From Physella acuta (lineage: Eukaryota > Mollusca > Gastropoda > Physidae), in assembly GCF_028476545.1 (NCBI RefSeq), contig NW_026731648.1:519001-583000 (forward strand): a stretch of 64,000 nt of DNA, read 5' to 3'. Positions 13,063 through 27,367 of the stretch are shown here, piece after piece. The first letter of the stretch is position 1. Each line of letters starts with the position of its first letter. The position numbers and the translations under genes were made by a program. The notes below the pieces were generated by a model. That model did not search any database. It worked only from the letters and a program-made list of their open reading frames with translations, and was not told the origin of the DNA.

Positions 13063-16000
13063 GCTTCGTAGTCCTTAACGTATGAAACCTTTGGCATTCT
13101 AAACATGTAACGTTGAAAACTGGAGCATTTGAAATGTGGAACGTTCGAAACCCGAAGCGTATGATATCCTGAGTTCCAGTCACATTAGTTTATTTTATTA
13201 GTTTAGTTTAGTTTATCATATTTTTGACAACGAGATGACAATATAACATTCGAAGTACGTTTCATCTTAACTTGATTAAAATATGTCTATCAGAAGTAAA
13301 CTACAAATATCAAGAGATTGAGACAGAGAATTGAGTTTAAATTCCCTATATCTCTCTGTAGCTACTTCTTCAAATAACCTTCAACCAGCTGATAAAAACA
13401 CGGGTACCTTGAGGGTCCGCGGTGCCTCGCAAACCTCCGAGAAGCCACTTAAAATTCTAAAAAAATATTTGTTTTGCTTTCCTTGAGGATTCTTAACTTA
13501 AACCAGACTTGATATCAAAGTGTGTACCCAGAAAAAAAAACGCGTTTGAAATTTCTTCAACCAAAATCTCATTGAATTTGTTATTTGACTTTCCCAACAC
13601 TTTCGTACGTTCGATAATTTTTTGACCTCTATTAGCCTTCACTAAACATTTCCGCCTTTCACGCGTTGAGAATGTAAAAAAAAAAAGGATTTAAACACAG
13701 GCAAGTTTCCATTTTTTTGCTTACTCTGCAAGATATTCAAACTGTACTCACGCTCAACTTATATTTTACAAACACAATCATTTAGATAAATTCGCCGATA
13801 GGCTAATCTGTCGTTGTATTTATGAGGTGAAATAATTCTCTATATCGTTTTTGCTCATGACTCAAGTATCTGATTGGCAGATATTTGTCTGAACTATACC
13901 TTATACCAATGGGACCAAGTCAAAGTGTATGTTAATACAATTTCAATCCATATTTTCAGTTTGATGAAACAAATATTATGTCTGAGCTGATACATACGTT
14001 TGACCCCCCCCCCTCCCCCCCCCCCCCCCCCCAGACGCGACAAACGGGGTATAGATATACCAGCTGATTGCTGAAATGAATTTACTGCGTGTATCAGTCC
14101 CTTGGTTCAAAATATCGCGTATATCTATAGTCGAGGTCAGGAAAAATGTATTACATTAAACTAATAGATGTCGCATTGGCTCAAGTAAATGTTCGTAAAC
14201 CGTGAAGTAAAATTCGATTTAAAATAGAAGTTGAACTCAACATTTTATCGTCCTAAACTCAAGCAGGAAACTATATTCATAACCGGGGCAATGAGACAAT
14301 TTCTCTATCTCATTTTTGTAAATGTTTTTTTTATCACATAAAGTTTTCTAATTTTAGTATTGTAACCTCCTTCGATACTGAATTGGGGTATCTCTGTTTT
14401 GCAAATATGCATTATCCACTATCCTGATGAAACCTTTTTGCACTTAATTTGTTTTATCTTTTTATATCGTCTATCTTTTCTAGCTTCTTTTATTTGTTTT
14501 ATCTATATAAGCATTCCTTTTTTATCTGTTATAGCTACAAATTTTTTACATGTTGACATTAGTGTAGTTTAGACTTATGCCATAGGTTGATTACTTTCAT
14601 ATATTAGACACCCAACCTTCACACAACAACCAGCCATCTCAACCCTCAAACACCCACACAATCTCCAACCCAACCTTCACATGTCAGCCAACAATCTCAA
14701 CCCTCAAACACCACACAATCTCCAAAATCCCACAAAATCTGAAACAGGACAACCTCCACACTGGCCTATCCACCTGAACCAAATACAGCCGCTATAATCG
14801 TCCTAATACGGCGGCTATAATCGTCTACAAAAACTGCAATCAGCTAATTACAACTAATTTGAGAGCTGGCATGAGTTCCAGAAATCTTCCGGCATTGGCT
14901 GTGTCGCAGATCTCAGGGTAAAGACTTGCTAGAATAGGTAAATAACGAGCTTAAATCATCAAAAAATACGAAACGTAAATAATCATGAAACGAAATCTTG
15001 TCTTTATCATATACCGATATTCGCAGGTGGCAAAATGTAAACGTATATGTAATAAAAATATTGAATTTTTTTTTTTCATTGACTGAGATTTTTCGTACGG
15101 ATGCTGTTTCATGTGTTTGGTTTTATAAGAGCGATGTTTACGTGTGGTTGGTGCGTTTTATGGTTGTGGTGAAGTGTGGTTTCCACAGTGTGGCAAGATG
15201 GTGGCTGGGTGCGTTTTCTGGAAATGGCTAGATGTGGATTCGTAGTTATTGTTAGTTGTGTTTTTTTGTTGTGGTTGTGGCTACTAGTTAGTACGTGTGG
15301 GTTTTGTGGGTTTTGTTGTGGGTTGTATGGTTGTGACTAACAGCCGGTTGTGTGTTCGTGGTTAACTGTGGGTTTATTTGTGTGTCTAAGTGCGGGTTTA
15401 TGGTTGTGCTAAGAGTGGTCGTTTTGTTATGACTGTGTGTTATGTGATTATGGCTAAATGTTTTGTGTACGTATCAGTCGCTTTAATATGAGATTCGAAA
15501 GGGTAACATTTTTTTTTTTACTTAAGTTAGATCGCCACATGATCTTACTGCGATGTGACACGAAATGATTGTGTTCTGCTATGTTCTAAGTACGATGAGA
15601 CAGAATGCTTGTGTCCCGCTATGCTCTAAGGCTGATAGGACTCAGAATTATTGCGTCCTTTAAAAGTGAGCATTATTCAAAATATATTATGACAGAACGA
15701 GCATTGGGTCGTAATACACGCACTGGTATTCTTAAGTTCAAAAAGTTCACAGCAATAACATGTTGACTTATATTACAACATTATATACAAATCTAGTTGG
15801 TACCAATATAGCTTATAGCCTACAATATCAATTGTTATTACTTAAACTGCAATACCTTGGGATATAAAATTCTGTACTACAAAAGATTTATTGCGTAACC
15901 CTGTACTACTTTACTGTAAACAGATCTAGTAAAGCGTAAAGTACAAATAGGTCTATATTATTTGGAAAAATCTTTATTTCTGTTTCGGATATATTTTGGC

Positions 16001-16400
16001 CCAACTTAAAACTGTAACAAAATCGCAAAGTAAAACTCAAATGTATCTTAGCTTATGTTCCTGACTTGAGAAACGTGTCAAAAAATGTAGGTCAAAGGTG
16101 AGCCAATGGCATCATCCTGGTCATTATCGTATGAAACTGATCACGTGATTTTAATAGCCCCACGCATCGGACGTCAAACCTGAGAAAATAAGCAAATTAT
16201 CGGCCTTGTTATTCTCACGTGAGCATCTCGTTTAGCTGCTTCATCTAGCTGCAGCTAATTATAGCTTGTGACTCGTGTATTTCGGTGGCCCAACATCGAT
16301 CCATGTCCGATAGTTGGACGCTCAAATCACGGAAATAGCTGGACTAGGTAATAAATAGCCTTGACCCCGAATTTCAGAAGCAACGTAATGCAGACGATGA
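13063..16400. other. Gene-free stretch
   Basis: AT-rich with poly-C at about 14003-14032, a two-copy ~66-bp tandem repeat at 14610-14735 (ctcaaccctcaaacacccac) and a GT-rich tract at 15130-15460. Around 16090-16340 composition is balanced and free of repeats, with homeodomain-like agctaattatagctt and E-box cacgtg words. Confidence 0.45.
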
Positions 16401-16409
16401 AACCGAACA

Positions 16410-16610
16410 GAAGACCAAAGATAAATATTGAAACTGATAAAATATGTAATGATAAATATTTAAAGTAATAAAGTTTCTAAAGATAAATATTGAAACTTAT
16501 AAAATTTCTAAACATAAATATTGAAACTAATAACATTTCTAAACATAAATATTGAAACTAATAAAATTTATAAAGATAAATATTGAAACTAATACAATTT
16601 CTAAAACCCC
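16410..16610. repeat. ~31-bp minisatellite
   Basis: About five units of taaagataaatattgaaact. Confidence 0.85.
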
Positions 16611-16945
16611 TTTAACGAGTCTTTTATTCTTTAAATAATTACTCAATTATTTAACAGACAATTATGTGTTTTAAGATTGTAATAAAACGTTTAACGACAG
16701 CTATGTATCAATTTAATATTTTAAGCCAGAATTTTTTAAAGGTAAAACGATTACTCAACGAAATAACCAAAATAGATTAGTCTATTTATAATTACATATA
16801 ATATGAAATAATAATTCGGTTGCATTAACTCCGTTATTCTGTAACAATAAATCGATTGGTAGCTCCTCTAGTTGAGAGGTTGAAGTAGCTAGTAGCTGAA
16901 GCTATATCTTAGAAATCTTGTTTTTAAACTAGTCTAAATATGGAA

Positions 16946-17133
16946 AGAGTTCCTTTCAGGAAAATTCTTCCCCTCTCCTTGTAGTAGGTCCATCGTCATC
17001 TTTGCCCCCCCCCCCCCCCACCAAACGCACGAAATTGAAAAATTAGTAATTTATTAAGAAAATTTTAAGTGCGTCCCCCCCCTCGGAAGTTTAAATGCCC
17101 CCCCCTAAGGAACAATGTCTGAAAGAAACCCTG
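16946..17133. mobile_element. Probable third, diverged member of MITE family G
   Basis: Ends agagttcctttcagg and, inverted, cagggtttctttcagac resemble the ends of the elements at 17571 and 58495; the interior is poly-C/G with similar spacer words. Target duplication not clear. Confidence 0.4.
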
Positions 17134-17570
17134 AATGTAAAATACGCGTGATGCTTTTGTTTTTTTCAAAACTGCCAAACCGTTATAGCATTGTCATCCA
17201 TGAAAACTTGAGAACTATTTAGCAACCAACGATTTTAATTACTGGCCACTAGATAATTAATCTTTGTTTTCACCTTAATGCACTTAAATGCTTGTTAGTG
17301 TAAATGTATTAAAGTATTTTTTCCAAACCTATTTGTATAGTTCTCGATATAGCTGCGGAATAGCGTTTTAAAACAAAAATAACTAGCGCGTCGCTACTGG
17401 AGCACGTGATATACATCAGTCGATCTGATTGGTTGGTATTTATGTCTTGTTACCGACAGTCTAATGATAGGGCACAGAAAGGGAGAAAAAATGGCCAACT
17501 TATTTGTCGTGGTCTGGTATCATTTGTCGTGGTTGTGTTTTTTTGTTTGTCGTGGTTGTCTCCTAAGCAG

Positions 17571-17784
17571 TAGCGTTTCTTCCAGAATTTTTTCTTCGGG
17601 GGTGCACTTGAAATTTTCGGGGGGGGGGGGGGCGGATTCAAATTTCCGGGGGAGGGAGGCGGACACTGTAAAAAGTACATATTTTCTATAGAAATTCCAT
17701 TTCGTTCGGGGGAGGGGGGGAGGGTGGAGATGCGGTAGAATTTCTTCGGGGAGGGGGGGGCGGATATGCCTGGAAGAAACTCTG
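17571..17784 (+). mobile_element. hAT-type MITE, 214 bp, family G copy 1 (uninterrupted)
   Basis: Inverted ends (tagcgtttcttccag / cagagtttcttccag) flanked by the perfect 8-bp direct repeat CTAAGCAG (17563-17570, 17785-17792). The G-rich interior includes actgtaaaaagtacatattt, then tctatagaaattccatttcg, which is the empty counterpart of the site disrupted by another element at 58634. Confidence 0.85.
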
Positions 17785-17799
17785 CTAAGCAGGACTTGT

Positions 17800-17965
17800 C
17801 TCTTTACAGTTTACCTCCCTCTAACATGAATGTACTGAATAAATTGTTCTACATATCGTTGGTTGTTTTTGACATTCGGGTCAATGTTTCTTTACAGTTA
17901 CCTCCCTTAAACTTCAATGTACTGAATAAATTGTTCTACAAATTGTTGGTTATTTTTTGACGTTC
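17800..17965. repeat. Two-copy tandem repeat, ~80 bp
   Basis: Each copy has tctttacag-ttacctccct and gtactgaataaattgttcta. Confidence 0.85.
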
Positions 17966-18349
17966 GGGTTTTCACGATTTCTTATTGAGAATCTGTATTT
18001 AGAGCGTCGTCTTGTGATTGGCTTTGACAAGGACAGAAAACACATGCGAGGGAAAATTGACGGGTCACGCGGAGGTTGAGGATGAGAAATGTGTTTTTTA
18101 AATATTTGTCTCCCTTTCCACCGAGCCCTTGGCCCGTGTAAGCACTCGGCTCACCTGTCTACTCAAATAAAAAAAGATTATCTTGAAACCTTCGGTTAAT
18201 CTGTCGTTTGTTTTTTTGCCCAGTTTACGCGTCTATCACACCGTGTCTCTTTTTTAGGCCGTAAATCTACAGTCAACAGCCAAAGTGCAGATTAGTGATA
18301 AAAGGTTGGGTCTTTACTAATCTAGAGATGACAAGAGCCAGACTTAAAC

Positions 18350-19790
<1,441 letters not shown>

Positions 19791-19799
19791 AAATCTCAT

Positions 19800-20605
19800 A
19801 GGCTGACTGTAGTGTATAATAAAAGCCATGTATCTGTATAGAAATGTACAGTATGTAAATTGGCAAGAACTAATTTTGAAGTGTATGATAAAAGCCATGT
19901 ATCTGTATAGAAATGTACAGTATGTAAATTGGCAAGAACTAATTTTGAAGTGTATGATAAAAGTCATGTATCTGTAAATGAAAATGTCTGTATATAAATT
20001 AAATGGAACGGTGGAGTGTTTGATAAAAGCCATATATCTGTAAATGTAAATGCCAGTATGTAAAGCCCATAGGCTGGCTGTGTTGTATGATAAAAGCCAT
20101 GTATCTGTAAATGAAAATGCCATAGGTTAAGCCCATAGGTTAGCTGTGTTGTATGATAAAAGCCATGTATCTGTAAATGAAAATGTCAGTATGTAAAGCC
20201 CATAGGCTAGCTGTGTTGTATGATAAAAGCCATGTATCTGTAAATGAAAATGCCATAGGTTAAGCCCATAGGTTAGCTGTGTTGTATGATAAAAGCCATG
20301 TATCTGTAAATGAAAATGCCAGTATGTAAAGCCCATAGGTTAGCTGTGTTGTATGATAAAAGCCATATATCTGTAAATGAAAATGCCAGTATGTAAAGCC
20401 CATAGGTTAGCTGTGTTGTATGATAAAAGCCATATATCTGTAAATGAAAATGCCAGTATGTAAAGCCCATAGGCTGGCTGTGTTGTATGATAAAAGCCAT
20501 GTATCTGTAAATGAAAATGCCAGTATGTAAAGCCCATAGGCTGGCTGTGTTGTATGATAAAAGCCATGTATCTGTAAATGAAAATGCCAGTATGTAAAGC
20601 CCCTA
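19800..20605. repeat. 66-67-bp minisatellite
   Basis: About 12 units of gtatgataaaagccatgtat-ctgtaaatgaaaatgcc. The period varies by a base, so minus-strand frames stay open for up to 130 codons and produce repetitive peptides. Confidence 0.95.
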
Positions 20606-20610
20606 GGCGG

Positions 20611-22698
20611 GAGGGGATGGTGCCACGACCCGATAGAACTTTTCTCATCAACGTGCTAATCCCCCCTGATTGAGCCCTCAGCCTACTGAGGCTAGCAGGG
20701 GGAGATAAAGCAGTTTTACAGTTAAATCATGTCAGGCAGTGGCGAAGTAAGGGGGAGGGGGAGGGAGAGGTGTTGTTTCTCTCTTGTATTATGTGTTGGT
20801 GCATTTGTGGTCAAGATTTTAACAACGTCTTTGTAAATTTATAAAATACGTAGGTTCTACGTATCGTTAACTCTAAAAAGTTAAATGTGTAAAAAAAAAT
20901 GATAAGAAATCGTCGAACCTATATACTGCTCTGTTTGCTGTCAAGCGAGTGCAAGATTTTTGTCACTAGTACAATATCGCTATTTTTAGAAGTTCTAGGA
21001 TGGACAAATGTATCTGTTCTGTCAATGAAATTGGTGGACAGTGCGGTTACAGAAAGCCATGTGTTACAGCTTGTAGAAAACAAAACTAACATCTCCTGCA
21101 TCACGTGTGATTGTTTTACTCTAAGAGGGAAGTTTTTTTTACCAAGTTTGTAAATAACTTTTTTAATGTTTTATTTTCCCACTTATTTTTTTTTTTTTTA
21201 AACTTGACCGCTAGTGTACAACTTTGAGAAAAGAATATAGCTGAATTAGTTCTAACGCGATTTTTTTTAAAAATGATTTTTAAAAGGTTATTATTAGTTG
21301 TTTTTATTTAGTTGAATGTATTAACCCGTTCTTCAAGATGCTCTGATAGAAACGAGGTCTAGAGAAAGGTGAAACTTTCGAGGATCAGGTAGAACATCCA
21401 CCACCCCTCTACCCCCACCCCTCCTCTCACATCTTCAAGTAATGTAAGATTAGTTTTTATATTGCAAAAGGTGAACCTTCCTCCTGTAATATGACCCAGG
21501 CTAATCAGGGGCTAATATTACCCCAAACATATTTTTTTACTAACACTGTAGATAAATTTTTTTTAAATATAAGATTAAAAGTATCTGCGTTAATGTTCCG
21601 TTTATTCCCTCCAAACTGTAAAAAGGGACAGGAATACTTTTTATTGAATAGAAGGAAAAAATATTCATGTGGCACTTAATGAAAAAATTCGGTTTTCTAA
21701 TTGCATCATACAGATGCACTTTATAACGTTAAAATATTTTTCTTCAAAACCTTGCGTATCTCGAGAAGCGAGCTACGCAATTCCTGCGACATAAAGAATA
21801 CGCTAACTTAAGGATTGAGGCTGTAAGGAACTCGACCTTTGTATTTGTTAAACTTAAGAAACATGAGAGGTACACTGCCGTCTTGGGTGTCTCGCTGAAT
21901 TTCATGCAAAGGAATTTCTAGAAAATCCACCTCGTCATTTAGCTCAAGATATTAGTATAAAGGTCCTGTAGATAAGCCATTGCTGTTGATCTAGCTGAGG
22001 CCATTTGTTTGAAGGCCCTTTAGATGAGCCATTGCTGTTGATCTGGCTCAGGCCATTTGTCTGAAGGCCCTTTAGCTGAGCCGCCAGTATTGAGGCAGGA
22101 AACCTGCAGATGTTTATGATCATGTCCGTCTACTCGCCCACTGTAAATGGGGTTATCTGTGAGGCTTGTTCTCGAAACTAGAATCCACGCATGCGCGAAC
22201 GAGCAGAAAAGCAAACGGCCATCCACTTAAGAGAACAAGCCCATCTGCCAATCAAACTAATGCTAGATGTAGCCAATGATCTGATAAATAGAACAGGTTT
22301 TCGAAATCATCACGTGCTTTAGATAATAATCACCAGGGCGTGGAGCATCTTGCAGCTAATTCCCGAGATCTAATGCATGAGCTGCATGGTAAATGGATGA
22401 GGTTTTTTGAGTGAACGAAAATGTACAGTGCGTCTTTTGGTATGGGAACAAATGTTGTCTTATATTGTTATCAAATACACAGTCACACTATATCATAGAA
22501 TTTAACATTCGTTTGCAATATGAGCATATGAAGATAAATATTAGTTTGCAATATTGAACGAATTAATTTTAAACATTCGTAATATGGGATATAGTAACTA
22601 CCAAAATAAAAAAAACAGTAATTGCGATAAATATGCCTTTATGGAATTATTAAGTACAACTTTAGAAAATATTGATGAAAGTAATAATGACTTTATCT
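20611..22698. other. Gene-free stretch with a two-copy repeat and a candidate conserved block
   Basis: An 84-codon open frame at 20899-21153 (+) is unrecognised. A 63-bp unit (gccattgctgttgatctgg) is duplicated at about 21960-22075. At 22180-22400 the sequence is repeat-free with homeodomain/TALE-like words (ccaatgatctgataaat, cagctaatt). Confidence 0.4.
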
Positions 22699-23345
22699 AA
22701 TAAACCGGGAGTGATCTCCCCTAAACTTTCTCAAATATTCTTATATAACTTGGAATATAGACATGATTTTTAATTACTTAAACTTTTAAAAATAGAATAG
22801 AATCTCATAGAAACAAAATGTGCATAATAGTGCGCCATATTATTAGTACTTTATAAATTTACATTAGTTTTTTGAGAAATCGGAAATAGCGCAAATTAGT
22901 ACTTTCTGTCAACGGAAATTACTCAAAATTTGACAGAAGGTAGAGAATTAGACCTTTTACTTACATGTGAAATTTCATTTATCTATCTGAAATAGTACTC
23001 AAGTTATAGGCTTTTGAAAAATTCAAAGTAGAAAAAGTACCACTTCCGGTTATCGGAAATCGCTCAAAAGTCAATACGGATCTACGATTTTGATAAAATA
23101 CTTATATATGAAATTTCATCAACCTAGCTGTAACGGAACTCAAGTTATCGTGTTTACACGAAGACAGACAGACACACACACACACACACACACAGAGAGA
23201 CACACAGACATACGGACAAGATTGCAAAATTATGTTTTTCCGTATCAGTGAGGTGATAAACGTCGAGATTTGTAGAAATCTCGATTTTTTTTTTTTTTTT
23301 GCACGACTACAATACTTTCTCTATACTTCGTATATACGAGAAAGT
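22699..23345 (+). mobile_element. Dispersed repeat family H, copy B
   Basis: Same start (aataaaccgggagtgatctc), CA tract and terminal hairpin (ctatacttcgtatatacgag) as copy A; full length. Confidence 0.85.
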
Positions 23346-23837
23346 AAAAAAGTGATCCATTAAAAATATTTTGAAAATATTTTTTTTAATAATTATTGAA
23401 TAAGATTATGGTCTAAAATAAAATAAAATTAAGAAATGTAGTTCTGAACTGCCAAGTTAATTAAGCAACTTCTAAATGCTTTCAGGTTGTGTTTTTTTTT
23501 TGCTTTACAAATTTAATTGTTATAGATGTAGAATCGATTAAACATAAATTACCTCCCATGTACTACCCGACTGCGCTAATGAAAATCAAGGAAGATAAAT
23601 AGTCAAAGAGTGTGATTAATTGAAAAAAAACATGAAATTTTAAAAATCACAATGTTAAATTATTTTAATAAAACTATACAACAAATAATAAAAATAATTT
23701 CAATACAATAGTTTATTATATTTTATAAAATATTTTAAATTTGTTATATTAATATATCGTAATTGTAAATAGAGAAACATTTTTTTTTTAATAGTTTGAT
23801 AGAACATACTTAGCGTCAGTTTCTGTAGTATTTAATC

Positions 23838-24418
23838 GGCTACAGGACATTACCCCCTGGATATTTCCCCCCGTATTTACCCCCCCGGAGCAATTACCCC
23901 CCTGTCAATTACCCCCCCCCCCCCGCCAATTACCCCTCCCCGGGGAATTACCCCCCCCCTATCAAGTTAAAATCCTAACTCTAACTAGAATTTTTCTACC
24001 TATATACTACTTTAATCCAAACCTTAAGAAAAAGACCAAAACCTAAGCATCCACCTTAGCCTAAAACTTCACTCAAAACCAAAGTTAGACACAACCCTAA
24101 CCCTAAAACTAGCTCTAACCCAAACCCTAACCCTAGCCCTAGCCCTAGCCCTAGCCCTAGCCCTAGCCCTAGCCCTAGCCCTAGCCCTAGCCCTAGCCCT
24201 AGCCCTAGCCCTAGCCCTAGCCCTAGCCCTAGCCCTAGCCCTAACCCTACCCCTAACCCTGTCCTGGGGGGGGGGGGGGGGGGTAAAGTCCTACTGGGTG
24301 GGGGGTAATTGACAGGGGGGTAATTGACAGGGGGGGTAATTACTCTGGGGGGTAATGTCGGGGGGGGGGGGGGGGAATATCCGGGGGGTAATTGACAGGG
24401 GGGAAATGCCCTGTTCCC
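23838..24418. mobile_element. TIR element carrying a telomere-like (CCCTAG)n core, 581 bp
   Basis: Ends are imperfect inverted repeats (ggctacaggacattaccccc versus gggaacagggcatttccccc on the other strand) extended by G/C-rich arms with attaccccc/gggggtaat units. Flanked by the perfect direct repeat ATTTAATC (23830-23837 and 24419-24426). Between the arms lies unique sequence and then about 20 CCCTAG/CCCTAA hexamers. Non-coding; superfamily unresolved (8-bp duplication). Confidence 0.75.
24118..24262. repeat. Telomere-like hexamer array (CCCTAA/CCCTAG)n
   Basis: Begins with CCCTAA units, continues as a pure CCCTAG block, returns to CCCTAA. One base from the animal telomere unit; lies inside the TIR element. 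Confidence 0.95.
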
Positions 24419-24426
24419 ATTTAATC

Positions 24427-26229
24427 ATTCAACATTATGAAACTCTTAAATTAGTAGGCCCTATAATTATATTGTCCTAATAAACTGTTGCACAACCTGT
24501 AGCAGTATCTGCAGTTTATGAGCTCGATGGTCTTTACTTTCTTTGTAGCTCTGACTTTCTTTAATGAGGAGCTGTCACCTTTCTTCATGTTTGATACAGT
24601 GCGAGGAAATACACTCTAAACACAGGGGATGATGTCAAATACTACTCAGCTTACTTTAGCATCACACAAGAGAAGATAATAACTGAGACAAGGAAGAGAA
24701 AAGCAGCGACCAAGAAGAAAAGATGTAGTCTTATTTTTGTCAGACTCGTAAAAAGAAAAGAAAAAACAATACTAATATTTATGAATTAGTTAATACTAAT
24801 AGGGCTTACATATAATCATACATAAATAAATGTTAATTTTATTACTTATCTACCACAGTCAAACTATGGGGCATAAAATTTAAAAAGTTAGAAATGCGTA
24901 TAAAGAATACAAACTAGATCAAACAAAACAACAATTAGTATATGCAAATGTCAATAAACAATCAAGATGCGGCATTAAGCAGAAAAAAATAATGTATGAA
25001 ACAGTTTAAAAAATGCAGTTGTGCTAATTAAAAACTTTTGTATGACTACGAAAATAATGGATGCACAGAATAAACAATCTGGGGTGTCTGGGTAATATTG
25101 AAAATAAGACTGTACAGAAGCTATAGTCAAACGTATGGTACTTGATTAGATTTCACGTTGAAAAATCTCGCAATACATACTTAAAGGAATCAGTAGTCTT
25201 CTCCTTATTTGTTAATGATCCGTATCTCTACGTGTATAGTCAGTGTTATAGTGCAATACCATTTCTGAAAGGTCATTACTTGCCGTGCTGTCTACTGGCT
25301 GTTATTGTTGTCACGGATTTAAGAATTTCCAAGTCAAGTATTTTTAGAATCTCGAGGTATGGTGGCATGGTGTCGACAGAGTTTTTTTCAGGTACCTTTT
25401 TTTGGGGAGGGGGGCCTGAACCCCTCCCCCCCTGACATTGTGTATATTATTCAATATTAGTTTCAATTTTTTTAATGAAAAAAAAACGGTCTTTTAAAAA
25501 CGCGAAATGTAACAGCTAAAATTAAATTTTTATTGTTACTTTTTCCAAGGCAAATGTTTGTCGTCACATTTTTTTAACTCTACTCTTCGCCTCGTCTCAC
25601 AGTGTCCCAGAAGCCCTAACACCCCCTCTCCTCATTGAGTTGCTATTGACGACCTCTTTATGTACATACCCAATTCTTGACGGCTCGTTGAATCACATGA
25701 CTTTTGTTTTTGTTTTTTTATGACCGCTTACAAGTACACAATATAATCTATCTATCTATCTATATACTACTAAATATACTACTAAAAGTCAAGTTTGTTT
25801 AGGCCTACATGTTTGAATATGTATTTGTTTGTTTGTCCGATCGAAAATTGTGATATGTTCGACTCTATCTGGAGAGCTGTAAAATAGTATGTAGGTAGAG
25901 AATAATTTTTTAATGCAGACAGACTGTTAATCACAAATTTATTTAAAGATGTTAATTAATTTATTGATTTATTCATACGTAGAGTAACCCATTTTTTTAA
26001 AAAAGATTTGAAAAGCCACTAGACTCGACGGAAACAGTGACGTCACATGATGTGTTTATTTTTTTACATCAATAATGGCGGCCTATCGAAGAAGATTGTG
26101 GTCCCATTCCAATGTTTAACGCGTTCTAAAGCTAATTTTCTGTCGGCTTTAACTTTAACAATACGTCCGTTTGCTGTATTTATTACGTTCCAACACTTAT
26201 ATCAATTTTCAACTGTCTTTTTCATTTAG
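24427..26229. other. AT-rich stretch, no gene seen
   Basis: A truncated family G end (cagagtttttttcaggtacc) with a G/C-rich palindrome lies at 25376-25436. Short ATCT repeat near 25745. Confidence 0.5.
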
Positions 26230-26470
26230 TTTTACAATAAATTTCTCTAGATCTAAAGATCAGCTGTCGAAGGAAAGTTATGAATCTAGCTTAGATCTAG
26301 ATCACTAGACTCAATGTAAATTCTAGATCTAGACCTTAATACATCTAGAATCTATTTCAGGCCTTAATTATTTTATATAAATCTTTGTTTGGCTAATTTA
26401 AGATAAAATTTAATTTGAAAGTTACTAGATCTAGATTCTACTACTAGACTTAGATCTAGATCTATGCGCG
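26230..26470. repeat. TCTAGATCTAGA-rich tract
   Basis: Many overlapping agatctagat/ctagatctaga words, self-complementary on each strand; a shorter similar tract lies at 59640-59760. Confidence 0.7.
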
Positions 26471-26514
26471 GAGACTCAAAAGTATAGTATAAAAATTCAT
26501 GTGTGACGTCACGA

Positions 26515-26600
26515 GTAAATAGCTAAGCTGGTAGCGTAGTCCGCTCTCATGCGGGTGGCACAGGTTCTAGACCAATATGTCAATGATATTTTTTTTCAAT
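26515..26600 (+). mobile_element. tRNA-like SINE fragment
   Basis: A-box-like tagctaagctggtagcg and B-box-like caggttctagacc at tRNA spacing, then a T-rich tail. Stems do not pair as a tRNA. Confidence 0.35.
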
Positions 26601-26634
26601 TTTTTTTTTAGATGTGAATGATAAAGTTGCCTAT

Positions 26635-26850
26635 CTGAACTTGGCAGGATACAGGGCAGGTGAAGTAGAGTTCATCTGTTTCTTTGTCCTAAGCATATGA
26701 AAGGATAGTGTGGTCAGAGACATGCTCGGCTGGAATCGTTTTTTAAACGATAAAAACATGTTGTCTGAGACTTGGCGGGACACTGGGCAGGTGAAGTAGA
26801 GTTGAGTAGGTCACGTGTGACGTCAGTATATGAAGGGATAGTCCGAAATC
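26635..26850 (-). mobile_element. SINE-like family S, two tandem partial copies
   Basis: caggtgaagtagagttcatc and gaagggatagt words occur twice (26660 and 26785), without the tRNA-like head. Confidence 0.5.
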
Positions 26851-26929
26851 GGTGTTTTCGGTGTTTTTAAAAGATAAGAAACATATTTTTGAATGTGGGG
26901 TCTGTTTTTTGTGACGATAAGTGACACTG

Positions 26930-27239
26930 CAGTAGCGTAGCGAGGAGGGGGGGGGGGGCGGGAGGGGAGGCGGGGGGGGGGGGGGGGGAAGGGGAGGCGG
27001 GGGGAGGTGGAGAAGGGAAGGGGGGGGGGCGGGGGGACATATGTTGGGGCGCCAAAATGGTTTGGAAAAATAAATTGAAAGGTTGAGGGGGGTTCAAATC
27101 GAAAGTTTGAGTGAGGGGGGGGGGGGAGGTGCACATCAAAAGTTTGAGGGGTGGGGGGTTGAAAATCGAAATCTTGGGGGGGGGGGGTTAAAATCGAAAA
27201 GTTTGTCCCCGGGCGCCGGGAAGGGTCGCTATGCCTCTG
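26930..27239 (-). mobile_element. hAT-type MITE, 310 bp, family C copy 2
   Basis: Inverse orientation of the 12816 element: cagtagcgtagcgagg at the left and tcgctatgcctctg at the right, same gggcgccgggaagggtcgc border and G-rich interior. AGTGACA occurs on both sides as an imperfect duplication. Confidence 0.75.
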
Positions 27240-27367
27240 AGTGACAGACGTGATGTTTTTTGATGGATGACCCCCGAAACCCACAGTTATCCAACGGATG
27301 ACGGGTATTCTAGTTAACAACTAAAAAAGGTCCCCATGTTCAGTTCTGCCATGTCTTTCGTGCTACT

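Noticed and set aside
20899-21153. 84-codon open frame with Cys-rich end (NISCITCDC)
   Set aside because: No recognisable family, no partner exon, and the surrounding DNA lacks coding character.
24118-24262. True chromosome end or fusion scar
   Set aside because: Array is short, mostly the CCCTAG variant, and enclosed by inverted repeats and an 8-bp duplication, which points to a mobile element.
25376-25436. Complete family G MITE
   Set aside because: Only one family-like end and a G/C palindrome are present; no opposite end or target duplication.
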